From: an uncultured Microbacteriaceae bacterium
Lineage (GTDB): Bacteria > Actinomycetota > Actinomycetes > Actinomycetales > Microbacteriaceae
DNA length: 18,613 bases
Reading direction: 5' to 3'
Assembly (NCBI GenBank): GCA_943914115.1
Contig: CALUAU010000026.1
Coordinates: 1 to 18,613, forward strand
This document shows positions 1 to 6,815 of this stretch, piece after piece (position 1 is the stretch's first letter; each line of letters starts with the position of its first letter). The position numbers were made by a program, and so were the translations under genes. Below the pieces are notes generated by a model. The model was given only the letters and a program-made list of their open reading frames with translations. It had not been told where the DNA came from and searched no databases.

Positions 1-65
1 GTCTCAACCGGTGCGCCGCTCATCGTGCTGGCCAGCATCGACCGCCTCGACCTGGCGATCTACGC
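1..65 (+). pseudogene. 5' fragment of interrupted FUSC-family membrane protein gene
   Basis: Frame 1 from the first base reads VSTGAPLIVLASIDRLDLAI and then YA. The same residues recur at 2116-2180, where they continue into a long FUSC-like membrane protein. Here the frame enters the IS end at 66, picks up about 15 IS-encoded residues and stops at 109-111. The true start of the gene lies left of the window. What is visible is the start of the membrane region, so the upstream product would be truncated at about its first helices and is very probably non-functional. Confidence 0.75.
1..65 (+). repeat. Long direct repeat (target duplication), left copy
   Basis: These 65 bases are identical to 2116-2180. 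The left copy ends exactly where an IS left end begins at 66. The right copy begins exactly after the IS right end at 2115. This is the arrangement expected of a target-site duplication. IS1634-family elements are known for long, variable-length target duplications, which fits 65 bp. Confidence 0.85.
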
Positions 66-100
66 CCGACTTGGACTTCTGTTTAGGAGTCGGGGAGTGG

Positions 101-122
101 CTTCCGCGTAAACACGCGGAAG
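101..122. repeat. Subterminal hairpin of the truncated IS copy
   Basis: Perfect 8-bp inverted repeat CTTCCGCG/CGCGGAAG around a 6-nt loop, 35 bp inside the IS left end. The same hairpin is at 505-526 in the full copy. In an IS such a structure could block transcription or translation entering from outside; this role is inferred. Confidence 0.6.
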
Positions 123-177
123 TCGTTCCCGTTTCCGTGGATTTTGACACACTAAACCGGCGGGTAGTCTCGCTGGT

Positions 178-469
178 ATGTCCCCGTTCATCCGGAAAGT
201 GAAAACCGCCTCGGGCGCGACCGCGGTCCAACTCGCTCGCCGCGTGAACGGACGCGACAAAATCATCAAGCACCTCGGGTCCGCCCACACCGACCAAGAA
301 CTCGCTGTGCTGCTGGAAATCGCGCGCCAACAACTCGATCCCGGGCAAGGCGAATTCGATCTTGCCCTGCCCCTAGAACCACCACCCGAACAGACCCAAA
401 CCCTTTCACGCACCGACGGTGCTGTCGTCACGGGTCATGCCTCACGTTTGCTGTGGGACTGCCTGCAAC
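178..469 (+). pseudogene. Transposase N-terminal fragment (IS1634 family)
   Basis: This starts at the same ATG as the complete transposase at 582 and encodes its first 97 residues identically, beginning MSPFIRKVKTASG. At 469 the frame crosses into the left end of the next IS copy and runs to a stop at 604-606 as unrelated sequence. All of the DDE catalytic residues (which lie after residue 180 in the full protein) are missing, so it has no transposase activity. A truncated N-terminal product might still bind IS ends, but nothing here shows that it is made. Confidence 0.85.
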
Positions 470-484
470 CCGACTTGGACCTCT
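470..484 (+). repeat. IS left terminal inverted repeat
   Basis: CCGACTTGGACCTCT. It is the reverse complement of 2101-2115 except at its second base. The truncated IS copy carries the same sequence at 66-80 with one further change, T at 77. Confidence 0.85.
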
Positions 485-504
485 GTTTAGGAGTCGGGGA
501 GTGG

Positions 505-526
505 CTTCCGCGTAAACACGCGGAAG
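505..526. repeat. Subterminal hairpin of the full IS
   Basis: Perfect 8-bp inverted repeat CTTCCGCG/CGCGGAAG with loop TAAACA, 35 bp inside the left end and upstream of the transposase start. It resembles the hairpins that shield transposase genes from outside transcription. No T-tract follows. Confidence 0.6.
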
Positions 527-547
527 TCGTTCCCGTTTCCGTGGATT

Positions 548-574
548 TTGACACACTAAACCGGCGGGTAGTCT
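548..574 (+). promoter_or_regulatory. Candidate transposase promoter
   Basis: A consensus -35 TTGACA lies at 548-553. A possible -10 TAGTCT lies at 569-574, with a short 15-bp spacer. Transcription would begin at or near the ATG at 582, giving a leaderless or nearly leaderless mRNA. This would fit the lack of a clear ribosome binding site before 582. The -35 is convincing and the -10 is weak. Confidence 0.4.
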
Positions 575-581
575 CGCTGGT

Positions 582-2099
582 ATGTCCCCGTTCATCCGGA
601 AAGTGAAAACCGCCTCGGGCGCGACCGCGGTCCAACTCGCTCGCCGCGTGAACGGACGCGACAAAATCATCAAGCACCTCGGGTCCGCCCACACCGACCA
701 AGAACTCGCTGTGCTGCTGGAAATCGCGCGCCAACAACTCGATCCCGGGCAAGGCGAATTCGATCTTGCCCTGCCCCTAGAACCACCACCCGAACAGACC
801 CAAACCCTTTCACGCACCGACGGTGCTGTCGTCACGGGTCATGCCTCACGTTTGCTGTGGGACTGCCTGCAACAGGCGTACCGGGCCTGCGGGTTCGCGC
901 GCCTGAACGACAACGCGTTCGAACAACTCGTCCTCGCCCGGATCGTGGAACCGACCTCGAAAACCGGCACCGGCAGAGTCCTCAACGACCTCGGCATCAC
1001 CCCAGTGCATTTGTCGACGATCAAACGCTGCCTGGCACGGATCCAGGAACGTGATTACCGCGGCATTGCCTCGGAAGCCTGTTTCGACTACGCCGCCGCC
1101 AGCGACGGGCTCGCACTGGTCCTGTACGACGTGACGACGTTATATTTTGAAGCGGAACACGAAGACAACCTGCGCAAAGTCGGGTTCTCCAAAGAACGCC
1201 GCGTTGACCCACAAATCGTGGTCGGTCTGCTCGTTGACCAGCACGGGTATCCGCTGGAGATTGGGTGCTTCGAAGGCAACCACGCCGAAACCCGCACTAT
1301 CGTGCCCATCCTGCGCCAGTTCCAAGCCCGTCACAAGCTTGATGACATTGTCGTGGTCGCCGACGCTGGCATGCTCTCCAACAAGAACCTCCTGGACCTT
1401 GAACACGCCGGCTACAAATTCATTGTTGGCGCCCGCTGCGCGAAAGCACCCCTCGATCTTGCCGAACGGTTCACCTGTCGTGGTGACGCATTCACCGATG
1501 GCGAGATCATCGAAACCATCACCACTCTCGGGCAAGGGCGCACCAAATGGCGGGCCGTGTATCACTGGTCCAGGAAACGATTCGTGCGCGATAACCAGAC
1601 GCTGAACCAGCAACGCAACCGTGCTATCGCGCAGATCACGGGTGAAAAACCTGTCCGCAAAGCCAGGTTCGTGAACACCAGCGGCGGGAAGAAATCCTTC
1701 GACGAAGCCGCATACGAACGGGCGCAGCAAGTCGCTGGGCTCAAAGGGTACGTGACCAACATTTCGGTCGAACGCTTAGCTGGTGCCGGTGTGATCGCGG
1801 CCTACCACGATCTGTGGCACGTTGAGCAGTCTTTCCGGATGTCTAAAAGCGACCTCCGCGCCCGGCCAATTTTTGCGCACACGCGCGACAGCATCGAAGC
1901 CCACCTCACGGTTGTGTTTTGTGCCCTCGCAGTCGCACGTCATATTCAGACCGTTACCGGGGTGTCGATCAAGAAGTTCGTGCAGTTGTTACGCCCGTTG
2001 CGCGAGGTCACGGTGCATGTCAACGGGCACGAACTCCTCGCGAAACCAGAAATCCCCGCCGACGTCGGCGAAATCCTCAGGGCATTCAAAACACACTAA
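582..2099 (+). CDS. IS1634-family DDE transposase
   Basis: A full-length 505-residue transposase that would catalyse movement of the surrounding IS by binding its inverted repeats and cutting and joining DNA. Likely DDE-triad residues of the IS4-like superfamily can be placed: Asp183 in YDVTTLYF, Asp261 in VVVADAGM and Glu415 in LWHVEQSF. The last is followed by the conserved RMSKSDL-RARPIF stretch typical of this group. Between the second and third acidic residues lies a long insertion (about 150 residues), as usual in these enzymes. The N-terminal 180 residues would be the DNA-binding part. The start ATG is shared with the truncated copy at 178. The reading frame is intact, so the enzyme could be active and could act on the extra left end at 66. 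Confidence 0.93.
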   Translation: MSPFIRKVKTASGATAVQLARRVNGRDKIIKHLGSAHTDQELAVLLEIARQQLDPGQGEFDLALPLEPPPEQTQTLSRTDGAVVTGHASRLLWDCLQQAYRACGFARLNDNAFEQLVLARIVEPTSKTGTGRVLNDLGITPVHLSTIKRCLARIQERDYRGIASEACFDYAAASDGLALVLYDVTTLYFEAEHEDNLRKVGFSKERRVDPQIVVGLLVDQHGYPLEIGCFEGNHAETRTIVPILRQFQARHKLDDIVVVADAGMLSNKNLLDLEHAGYKFIVGARCAKAPLDLAERFTCRGDAFTDGEIIETITTLGQGRTKWRAVYHWSRKRFVRDNQTLNQQRNRAIAQITGEKPVRKARFVNTSGGKKSFDEAAYERAQQVAGLKGYVTNISVERLAGAGVIAAYHDLWHVEQSFRMSKSDLRARPIFAHTRDSIEAHLTVVFCALAVARHIQTVTGVSIKKFVQLLRPLREVTVHVNGHELLAKPEIPADVGEILRAFKTH

Positions 2100-2100
2100 G

Positions 2101-2115
2101 AGAGGTCCAAGTCAG
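2101..2115 (-). repeat. IS right terminal inverted repeat
   Basis: AGAGGTCCAAGTCAG, the inverted partner of 470-484 (14 of 15). It begins directly after the transposase stop codon. Host DNA starts at 2116. Confidence 0.85.
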
Positions 2116-2180
2116 GTCTCAACCGGTGCGCCGCTCATCGTGCTGGCCAGCATCGACCGCCTCGACCTGGCGATCTACGC
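2116..2180 (+). repeat. Long direct repeat (target duplication), right copy
   Basis: Identical to bases 1-65. It begins at the first base outside the IS right end and diverges from the left copy at 2181, where the left copy meets the IS left end at 66. Confidence 0.85.
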
Positions 2181-3105
2181 GAGCTTCGCCGCGTTCACCG
2201 CGCTATATGGCCGCAACGAACCCTACCGGCAGCGGTGGCTCACGCTGCTGCTATCGGGTGCGGTGTTGCTGGCTGCCATCGTCGGTGGGGTGGCGACCTC
2301 GATCGCCGGCACGCCCACCTGGCTGGCGGGCATCGGGCTGACCCTGGTCATCGCTACCGGAGTGCTACTCACCGCGATCATGCAGTGGATCCCGATGGGC
2401 GCGATCTTTTTCACTTTCGCGTACCTCGGCACAAGTGTGCGGCCAACCGATCCGGCCATATTTTGGGATGCGGTGCTGGTTGCCGCGAGCGTGGTCGCGT
2501 TTTCGTTTGCGGTGGGAATGTCGGGCGCACTACTGCGCCGCATCCCGGCACTGGGTGGGCGGGTTGCGCCACCGAGCAGGCAGCCGCAGCGCCACTTGCG
2601 GCAGGCGATCACCGCCGAGAATGGCTGGATGATTCTGGTCACCCTGCTCGCGGCCTGGGCTGCGGCGGTAATTGCCGCGACGCTCGACGTGGCAACGCAC
2701 CACTATTGGGCGGTGGTGACCGTCACCGCGATTTTTTCGGCGCCCTCGCACCTGTTTGGTTTCGAGCGCATCTCGCATCGCGTGGTGGGAACGCTGCTGG
2801 GGGTGGGGTTGGCGGCCGCGCTGTATGGCAGCAAACCGCATCCGGTTTATGTCATCGCCGTGTTGTTGTTGTGCACGTTCGCCACCGAACTGGTGGTGGG
2901 GCAGCATTATGGATTCGCGCTGGCGTTCATCACACCGCTCGCCATTGGTGCGACGAGTCTGGGTGCGCCCACCAACTACGAGGTGCTGTTTGTGGCGCGC
3001 GCTCGCGAAACGCTCATTGGCGGGTTGGTGTGCCTGGCACTTGTTTACCTGCTGCGTCGCTGGCGCAGGAGACAAGACACCACCGCGGTCGAAGTGATTG
3101 GTTAG
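2116..3105 (+). pseudogene. 3' part of interrupted FUSC-family (aromatic acid exporter-like) membrane protein
   Basis: About 329 in-frame codons lie downstream of the IS, including the 65-bp duplicated segment. The product is a multi-helix membrane protein: hydrophobic blocks such as LLLSGAVLLAAIVGGVA, LTLVIATGVLLTAIM, VAASVVAFSFAVGMSGAL and later YVIAVLLLCTFATELVV. They are arranged as two helical clusters around a basic, proline-rich loop (RRIPALGG...RQPQRHLRQ). The motif HHYWAVVTVTAIFSAP followed by the R-x-x-H-R-V-V-G-T-LLG-GLA pattern is characteristic of FUSC/YccS-type proteins, many of which export aromatic or toxic organic acids. The start of the gene is cut off by the IS. The frame happens to stay open backwards into the IS to an ATG at 1822, but that part is an overlap frame of the transposase. 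The exporter is therefore probably inactive unless expressed from inside the IS. Confidence 0.8.
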
Positions 3106-3160
3106 GTTCAGGATGCGCTGCGTCGAGCACATTTGCAGCCCCGCGGCTTAGGCTGCGGGC

Positions 3161-3472
3161 ATGGCAATCGTAAAGATCAACGCAATTACTGTTCCCGAAG
3201 GTCAGGGAGAAGAACTCGAGCGGCGATTTCACGCCCGCGCCGGCTCGATCGACGGCTCCCCGGGTTTCCGCGGCTTCCAGCTGCTGCGCCCCACCGCCAA
3301 CGAAGACCGCTACTTCGTGGTGACGCACTGGGATGACGAGGAGTCGTACGTCGCCTGGCGCGACGGTTCGGCGCGCGCCGCGCACGCTGGCGAGCACGGC
3401 AAGCCGGTCGCGAGTGGGGCAACGCTGCTCGAGTTCGATGTGGTGCTCGATGTGAAGCCAACCACCGCCTAG
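3161..3472 (+). CDS. mhuD: Heme-degrading monooxygenase, MhuD-like
   Basis: A 103-residue protein of the antibiotic-biosynthesis-monooxygenase (ABM) fold, very close in pattern to MhuD of Mycobacterium tuberculosis. MhuD opens the heme ring to release iron in the cytoplasm. The residues known to matter in MhuD occur at the same numbers here: Asn7 (VKINAI), Arg26, Trp66 and the heme-ligand His75 (AAHAG). The stretches SPGF-GFQLLRP, RYFVVTHW and GA-LLEF-VVLDV are also shared. The length matches the family (about 105). It stands alone, 55 bp after the broken FUSC gene and convergent with the minus-strand operon. No ribosome binding site is evident. A TAGGCT sequence 6 bp before the ATG could be a -10 box for a leaderless transcript, but the -35 is poor. 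No heme uptake genes are adjacent. Confidence 0.88.
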   Translation: MAIVKINAITVPEGQGEELERRFHARAGSIDGSPGFRGFQLLRPTANEDRYFVVTHWDDEESYVAWRDGSARAAHAGEHGKPVASGATLLEFDVVLDVKPTTA

Positions 3473-3482
3473 CTTTCGGACA

Positions 3483-3529
3483 CCACATAGGCACCGAGTA
3501 GCTAGCCGATCACGCTGACGGTGCCACTT
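3483..3529. repeat. Dispersed intergenic repeat, copy A
   Basis: A 47-bp sequence beginning CCACATAGGCACCGAGTAGC that recurs at 16711-16757 with 42 of 47 bases identical (first 20 identical). It contains a 7-bp stem GGCACCG/CGGTGCC with a 22-nt loop. It lies 10 bp after the mhuD stop, so here it might also act as a transcription terminator. Two copies 13 kb apart in non-coding DNA suggest a REP-like family. Confidence 0.7.
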
Positions 3530-3563
3530 TGTGCAGTTTGCCCGCGAAGTGGCACCGCTGCCG

Positions 3564-3595
3564 ACTAATGGCACCGGTATACCGGTGCCATTAGT
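3564..3595. repeat. Perfect 32-bp palindrome
   Basis: All 16 bases of each arm pair, centred between 3579 and 3580, with core GGCACCGGTATACCGGTGCC. It sits between the convergent mhuD and flavoprotein genes. As RNA it would form a very stable hairpin in either direction, so a bidirectional terminator is possible. As DNA it could be a symmetrical protein-binding site. Further GGCACC/GGTGCC half-sites flank it at 3551 and 3602. Confidence 0.75.
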
Positions 3596-3646
3596 GATTG
3601 GCGGTGCCATTTCCCGGAAGGGGAGTGCGGGTGTGGCTGAAGGGGG

Positions 3647-3666
3647 GCGGCCACAAGGGAGGCCGC
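3647..3666 (-). terminator. Possible terminator hairpin of the minus-strand operon
   Basis: Inverted repeat GCGGCC/GGCCGC with an 8-nt loop, starting 14 bp after the flavoprotein stop codon (minus strand). No T-run follows, as is common in high-GC actinobacteria, so termination is only inferred. Confidence 0.35.
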
Positions 3667-3680
3667 TGCAGGGGGTGTGG

Positions 3681-4958
3681 CTAGCTCACAGCCGAGCGGC
3701 GCACCGCGAACGGCCGCAAATCAAACGGCCAGTTCGCGACCCCCGGTTGCCTGCCGGCAATCAGGTCGGCCATGATCTGCCCGGTGATCGGCCCCAGCGA
3801 CAGCCCGTGCATATTGTGGCCGGATGCGACCAGCACGTCACCGCGCGATGTGGCCGGGCCGATCAGCGGCAGCCCGTCGGCGGTCATCGGGCGCGGCCCC
3901 ATCCACTCATCGGTGCGGCCATCCCAATCGGCGCCCTTGATGAGCCCCTCGGCAAAGCCGCGCAGCACCTCGATGCGATCGCTGTGGAACCGCTCGGGTT
4001 CACCATCGAACGCCATGATGCCCACCACCCGCAACCGGCCACTCATCGGAATCACCACACAGTGCCGATCCATCGAGTGCACGAGCGTGCGCGGCATGGT
4101 CGTAACCGGCACCGTAAACGAGTAACCCTTGCCGGGCACCACGGGAATGTGCGGGATGCGTGACCGTCGCAGCACCTGCGAGGTCCAGGCCCCGGTGGCC
4201 AGCACCACCCGGTCGCCCGTCACGGTGACCTGCTGCCCATCCTCGTCGACGCACACAACGCTCGCACCGTCACCGAGCCGCTGCACGGTCAGACCGAGCC
4301 GCACTTCGGCGCCGAGCTCGGTGATGCGCTCGATCAGGCTCGCCACGAACTTCACCGGGTCGATCGAGACCTCGCCTGGCAGCATGAAACCGAACTGGGT
4401 GCGTTCGGTCAGTGTTGGCTCAGCCTCGTGCAGCTCGCGACCCGACATTGGGTCTTCGGGCGCATCGCCCCAGCCGCGGCGGGCACGCTCGGCATACAGC
4501 GCGTGGGCGGCGAGGATCTCGGGTTCGGTCTCGGCGGTCATGAGATAGCCGGTGCCACCTCCCGAAGTGTCGATGCCGTCGGCGGTCATCTCGTCGAGCG
4601 ATGCGAGCAGATGCGGTGTGAACTGCGCCAGTGCCGCATCGCCTCGTGCCCGCAACGCGCCCGAGGATGCGGCGAGAAAACCCATCCCAAATCGCGCCAG
4701 CTGCGGCAGACGCAGCGGCGCAATCGACAGATAGTGGTGGTGCGCGAACACCCCGTGGATGATGTCGCACGCGGTGTTGCTCGAGGCCAGCGGCGCCACC
4801 ATCTGCGGGGTGAGTTCGCCGGCGTTACCGGTTGCGGCGCCCGACCCCAGCTTGTCGCGTTCGACGATCGTCACCCGGTGCCCGTCGCGAAGCAACCAGT
4901 AGGCGGTGCACAGTCCGATCAGGCCGCCTCCGGCCACGACAACGTGTTGCTGTTTCAT
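3681..4958 (-). CDS. D-amino-acid dehydrogenase-like FAD oxidoreductase (DadA/DAO family)
   Basis: A 425-residue FAD enzyme of the DAO superfamily. It begins with a dinucleotide-binding fold (G10-G-G-L-I-G15), followed by the acidic residue at the end of strand 2 (VTIVERD). Then comes the SGAATGNAGELTPQM segment characteristic of D-amino-acid dehydrogenases, which oxidise D-amino acids to 2-oxo acids and ammonia using FAD. Near the C terminus is a second FAD-contact region (GPRPMTADGLPLIGP, SGHNMHGLSLGP). Length fits the family (about 410-430). The start ATG overlaps the upstream gene stop by 4 bp and has an AGGGAG ribosome binding site 7 nt before it. It is the last gene of the operon after the M19 dipeptidase, so oxidation of D-residues released from dipeptides is a natural role. 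Exact substrate (D-Ala, D-Glu, glycine or another) is not visible. Confidence 0.85.
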   Translation of the reverse strand: MKQQHVVVAGGGLIGLCTAYWLLRDGHRVTIVERDKLGSGAATGNAGELTPQMVAPLASSNTACDIIHGVFAHHHYLSIAPLRLPQLARFGMGFLAASSGALRARGDAALAQFTPHLLASLDEMTADGIDTSGGGTGYLMTAETEPEILAAHALYAERARRGWGDAPEDPMSGRELHEAEPTLTERTQFGFMLPGEVSIDPVKFVASLIERITELGAEVRLGLTVQRLGDGASVVCVDEDGQQVTVTGDRVVLATGAWTSQVLRRSRIPHIPVVPGKGYSFTVPVTTMPRTLVHSMDRHCVVIPMSGRLRVVGIMAFDGEPERFHSDRIEVLRGFAEGLIKGADWDGRTDEWMGPRPMTADGLPLIGPATSRGDVLVASGHNMHGLSLGPITGQIMADLIAGRQPGVANWPFDLRPFAVRRSAVS

Positions 4959-5671
4959 TGCTGCTCCCTTGCAAACTGCGTCACCTGTTTGGCGAACGCG
5001 TCGATCAGTGCCTTCGAGGCACGCGTGTTTTCGGTGTCGACCGCGCGAGCGTCGGCGACGAGTTGTTCGCGGTCGAAGCCTTTTTTACCGAGTGCCGCTT
5101 CGTCCCACTGCGCGATGCGTTCGGCGTTCACTTCGGGGTGGAACTGCAGCCCCCACACTCGCTTACCGATGCGGAAAGCCTGGTTCTGTACATCCGCCGA
5201 GCTGCCCAGCAGCACCGCTTCTGCCGGCAGCTGCGTGATCTGGTCGACGTGGTTTTCGATCATGTGCGCGCCCTCACCGAGCACCCCAAGCACCGGGTCG
5301 GCGCGGCCGGCTGCGGTGGTGGTGATGAGTACGGCACCGCTTTCAGGGGTGCCGTATTCGCCACGCACTTCACCACCGCCCACATGTGCGAGAAGCTGCC
5401 CGCCCAGGCAGATGCCGAGCGTCGGTAGGTCGGCAGCGATCGCCTGCCGCGCCAATTCTCGCTCGGCTGCAAGCCACGGGGCATTTTCGTCTTCGTCGGG
5501 CAGCAGCCCACCGCCGAGCATCACGAGGCCCGCAAACCCGTCGAGGTTCGCGGGCAGGGGAGTGTTCTCGGCCACCACCTCGACGGTTTCGATTCCCGCC
5601 TCGCGCAACCATTCGCCGGCACGCCGCGGGCCCGACTCGGTCGAATTAATCACCAGCAATACTTTGCTCAC
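4955..5671 (-). CDS. Class I glutamine amidotransferase-like protein
   Basis: A 238-residue protein with one GATase1 domain. The nucleophile is Cys88 in the elbow GICLGGQLL. The other triad members are His178 and Glu180 in QFHPEVNAE. Proteins of this kind hydrolyse glutamine or, in related families such as PuuD, a gamma-glutamyl bond. There is no fused synthetase domain and no obvious partner nearby. A hydrolase acting on a gamma-linked (iso)glutamate or glutamine compound is therefore as likely as a true amidotransferase. In a peptidoglycan-peptide setting, gamma-D-Glu linkages would be attractive substrates, but that is inference. The start is GTG with a strong GGAGGA site 6 nt upstream inside the end of the dipeptidase gene. 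Its stop overlaps the flavoprotein start by 4 bp, so the three genes are translationally coupled. Confidence 0.85.
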   Translation of the reverse strand: MSKVLLVINSTESGPRRAGEWLREAGIETVEVVAENTPLPANLDGFAGLVMLGGGLLPDEDENAPWLAAERELARQAIAADLPTLGICLGGQLLAHVGGGEVRGEYGTPESGAVLITTTAAGRADPVLGVLGEGAHMIENHVDQITQLPAEAVLLGSSADVQNQAFRIGKRVWGLQFHPEVNAERIAQWDEAALGKKGFDREQLVADARAVDTENTRASKALIDAFAKQVTQFAREQQ

Positions 5672-5673
5672 GG

Positions 5674-6762
5674 CTATTCCTCCGCGACCGAGCCGATGAG
5701 CGCCGCGGTGCGACCGATCGCCTCGCCCGCCTCGCCCGCCATGAATCGCGTGTAGTCGTCATCCGAGGCTTCGAGCACTCGCAGCGCGTTTTCGGTGCCG
5801 AGTGCTCGCAGGTCGGCGTCGCTCCAGCCGCGGGAGGCGAGCTCGGCAAAGAGTGCCTGGTAGCAGCCAACATCCTCAAGGCCGTCGGGCATCTCATCCG
5901 AGCCGTCATAGTCGGCCCCGATCCCCACCGCGTGCACACCGGCAAGGTCACGGAAATATTCGATGTGGTCGGCCACATCCCGCACCGTCACCGCGGGGGC
6001 CTCGCCAACCCCACCGGCAACATCCCAATCGCGGCGCTCCTGCCGCAGAAACGACGGCACGAACGCCACCATGAGCACCCCGTCGCGCGCCCCGATTTCG
6101 CGGATCACATCATCGGGCACATTGCGGGGATGCGAGCAGAGACTGAGCGCGCCCGAGTGCGTCACGATCGGTGGCCGCGAGGCGACCTCAAGCGCATCCC
6201 GCATGGTGGTCGGCGCCACATGCGACAGATCAACGAGCATGCCGATGCGGTTCATTTCGCGCACCACATCGCGGCCAAAATCGGTGAGCCCGCCGTGGCG
6301 TGCCTCGTCGGTGGCCGAGTCGGCCCAGTCGATGGTGCGCGACCAGGTGAGGGTCATATAGCGGGCACCGAGCCGGGCGTAGTTGCGCAGCACCGCGAGC
6401 GAACCGCCAATCTGCGCCCCACCCTCGATACCGATGAGCGACGCCACCCGCCCCGAGGCCATCACTTCGCGGGCTTCGGCGGCGGTGCGTGCGGCTCCCA
6501 GCTCGTTGGGGTAGGCGGCGATGAGGCGATGGATGAAATCAATCTGTTCGAGGGTGGCGGTCACCTGGTCGGCGCCGTGAATGCGGTCGGGATTCACCCA
6601 CACCGACCAGTACTGCGCCGCGAGCCCTCCGGCGCGGATGCGTTCGAAGTCGGTTTGCGTGGTGGGGATGCTGCCGCCGAGCGGTTCGGTGGCGTAGCCG
6701 AACTGTTTGCGCACCTCCCACGCGAAGTCGTTGTGGCCGTCAAAAACCGGGTATTTGGTCAT
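5674..6762 (-). CDS. Membrane dipeptidase (peptidase M19, renal dipeptidase family)
   Basis: A 362-residue zinc dipeptidase. M19 enzymes hydrolyse dipeptides and tolerate a D-residue at the C-terminal position, including L-D and D-D dipeptides. All expected metal ligands are present: His10 and Asp12 in FDGHND, bridging Glu113 in LIGIEGG, His181 in DLSHVAP and His202 in IVTHSGA. The last two are 21 residues apart, as in renal dipeptidase (His198/His219). No signal peptide or membrane segment is seen, so the enzyme should be cytoplasmic, as usual for bacterial members. ATG is preceded by GGGAGA. It is 53 bp from the SIS gene upstream and 2 bp from the GATase gene downstream, so one transcript is likely. 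Its position in the divergon opposite a dipeptide importer supports a role in degrading imported dipeptides. Confidence 0.93.
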   Translation of the reverse strand: MTKYPVFDGHNDFAWEVRKQFGYATEPLGGSIPTTQTDFERIRAGGLAAQYWSVWVNPDRIHGADQVTATLEQIDFIHRLIAAYPNELGAARTAAEAREVMASGRVASLIGIEGGAQIGGSLAVLRNYARLGARYMTLTWSRTIDWADSATDEARHGGLTDFGRDVVREMNRIGMLVDLSHVAPTTMRDALEVASRPPIVTHSGALSLCSHPRNVPDDVIREIGARDGVLMVAFVPSFLRQERRDWDVAGGVGEAPAVTVRDVADHIEYFRDLAGVHAVGIGADYDGSDEMPDGLEDVGCYQALFAELASRGWSDADLRALGTENALRVLEASDDDYTRFMAGEAGEAIGRTAALIGSVAEE

Positions 6763-6815
6763 TCGGTCTCCCTGGTTGGTGTCCGCGTCGTTGCGCAGTT
6801 ACACGGTTGGTTGGT

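Larger units (their letters stand above)
66..469 (+). mobile_element. Truncated left-end copy of IS1634-family element
   Basis: This 404-bp stretch matches the first 404 bp of the full IS at 470-873. Only one difference was found (T at 77 against C at 481, inside the terminal inverted repeat). It has the IS left terminus and the first 97 codons of the transposase, and ends abruptly at 469 where the next IS left end begins. No right end is present, so it cannot move as a unit using its own ends. It could still provide an alternative left end for the neighbouring full copy. Confidence 0.85.
470..2115 (+). mobile_element. Complete IS1634-family insertion sequence (1646 bp)
   Basis: The ends are 15-bp terminal inverted repeats: CCGACTTGGACCTCT at 470-484 and AGAGGTCCAAGTCAG at 2101-2115, matching at 14 of 15 positions. 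The element carries one transposase gene reading rightwards. Its stop codon at 2097-2099 is just inside the right inverted repeat. Outside the right end the host gene resumes with a 65-bp duplication also present at 1-65. The copy looks intact and possibly active. The family assignment rests on the transposase sequence pattern and on the long target duplication. Confidence 0.85.

Noticed and set aside
505..526. Similarity of the IS hairpin (CCGCGTAA) to the CRISPR repeat core
   Set aside because: Only a short GC-rich palindromic core is shared. The flanks differ and there is no repeat-spacer structure.
4428..5699. Plus-strand open frame of 423 codons opposite the flavoprotein and GATase genes
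   Set aside because: Serine/arginine-rich antisense translation with no domain pattern; the minus-strand genes have clear catalytic motifs.
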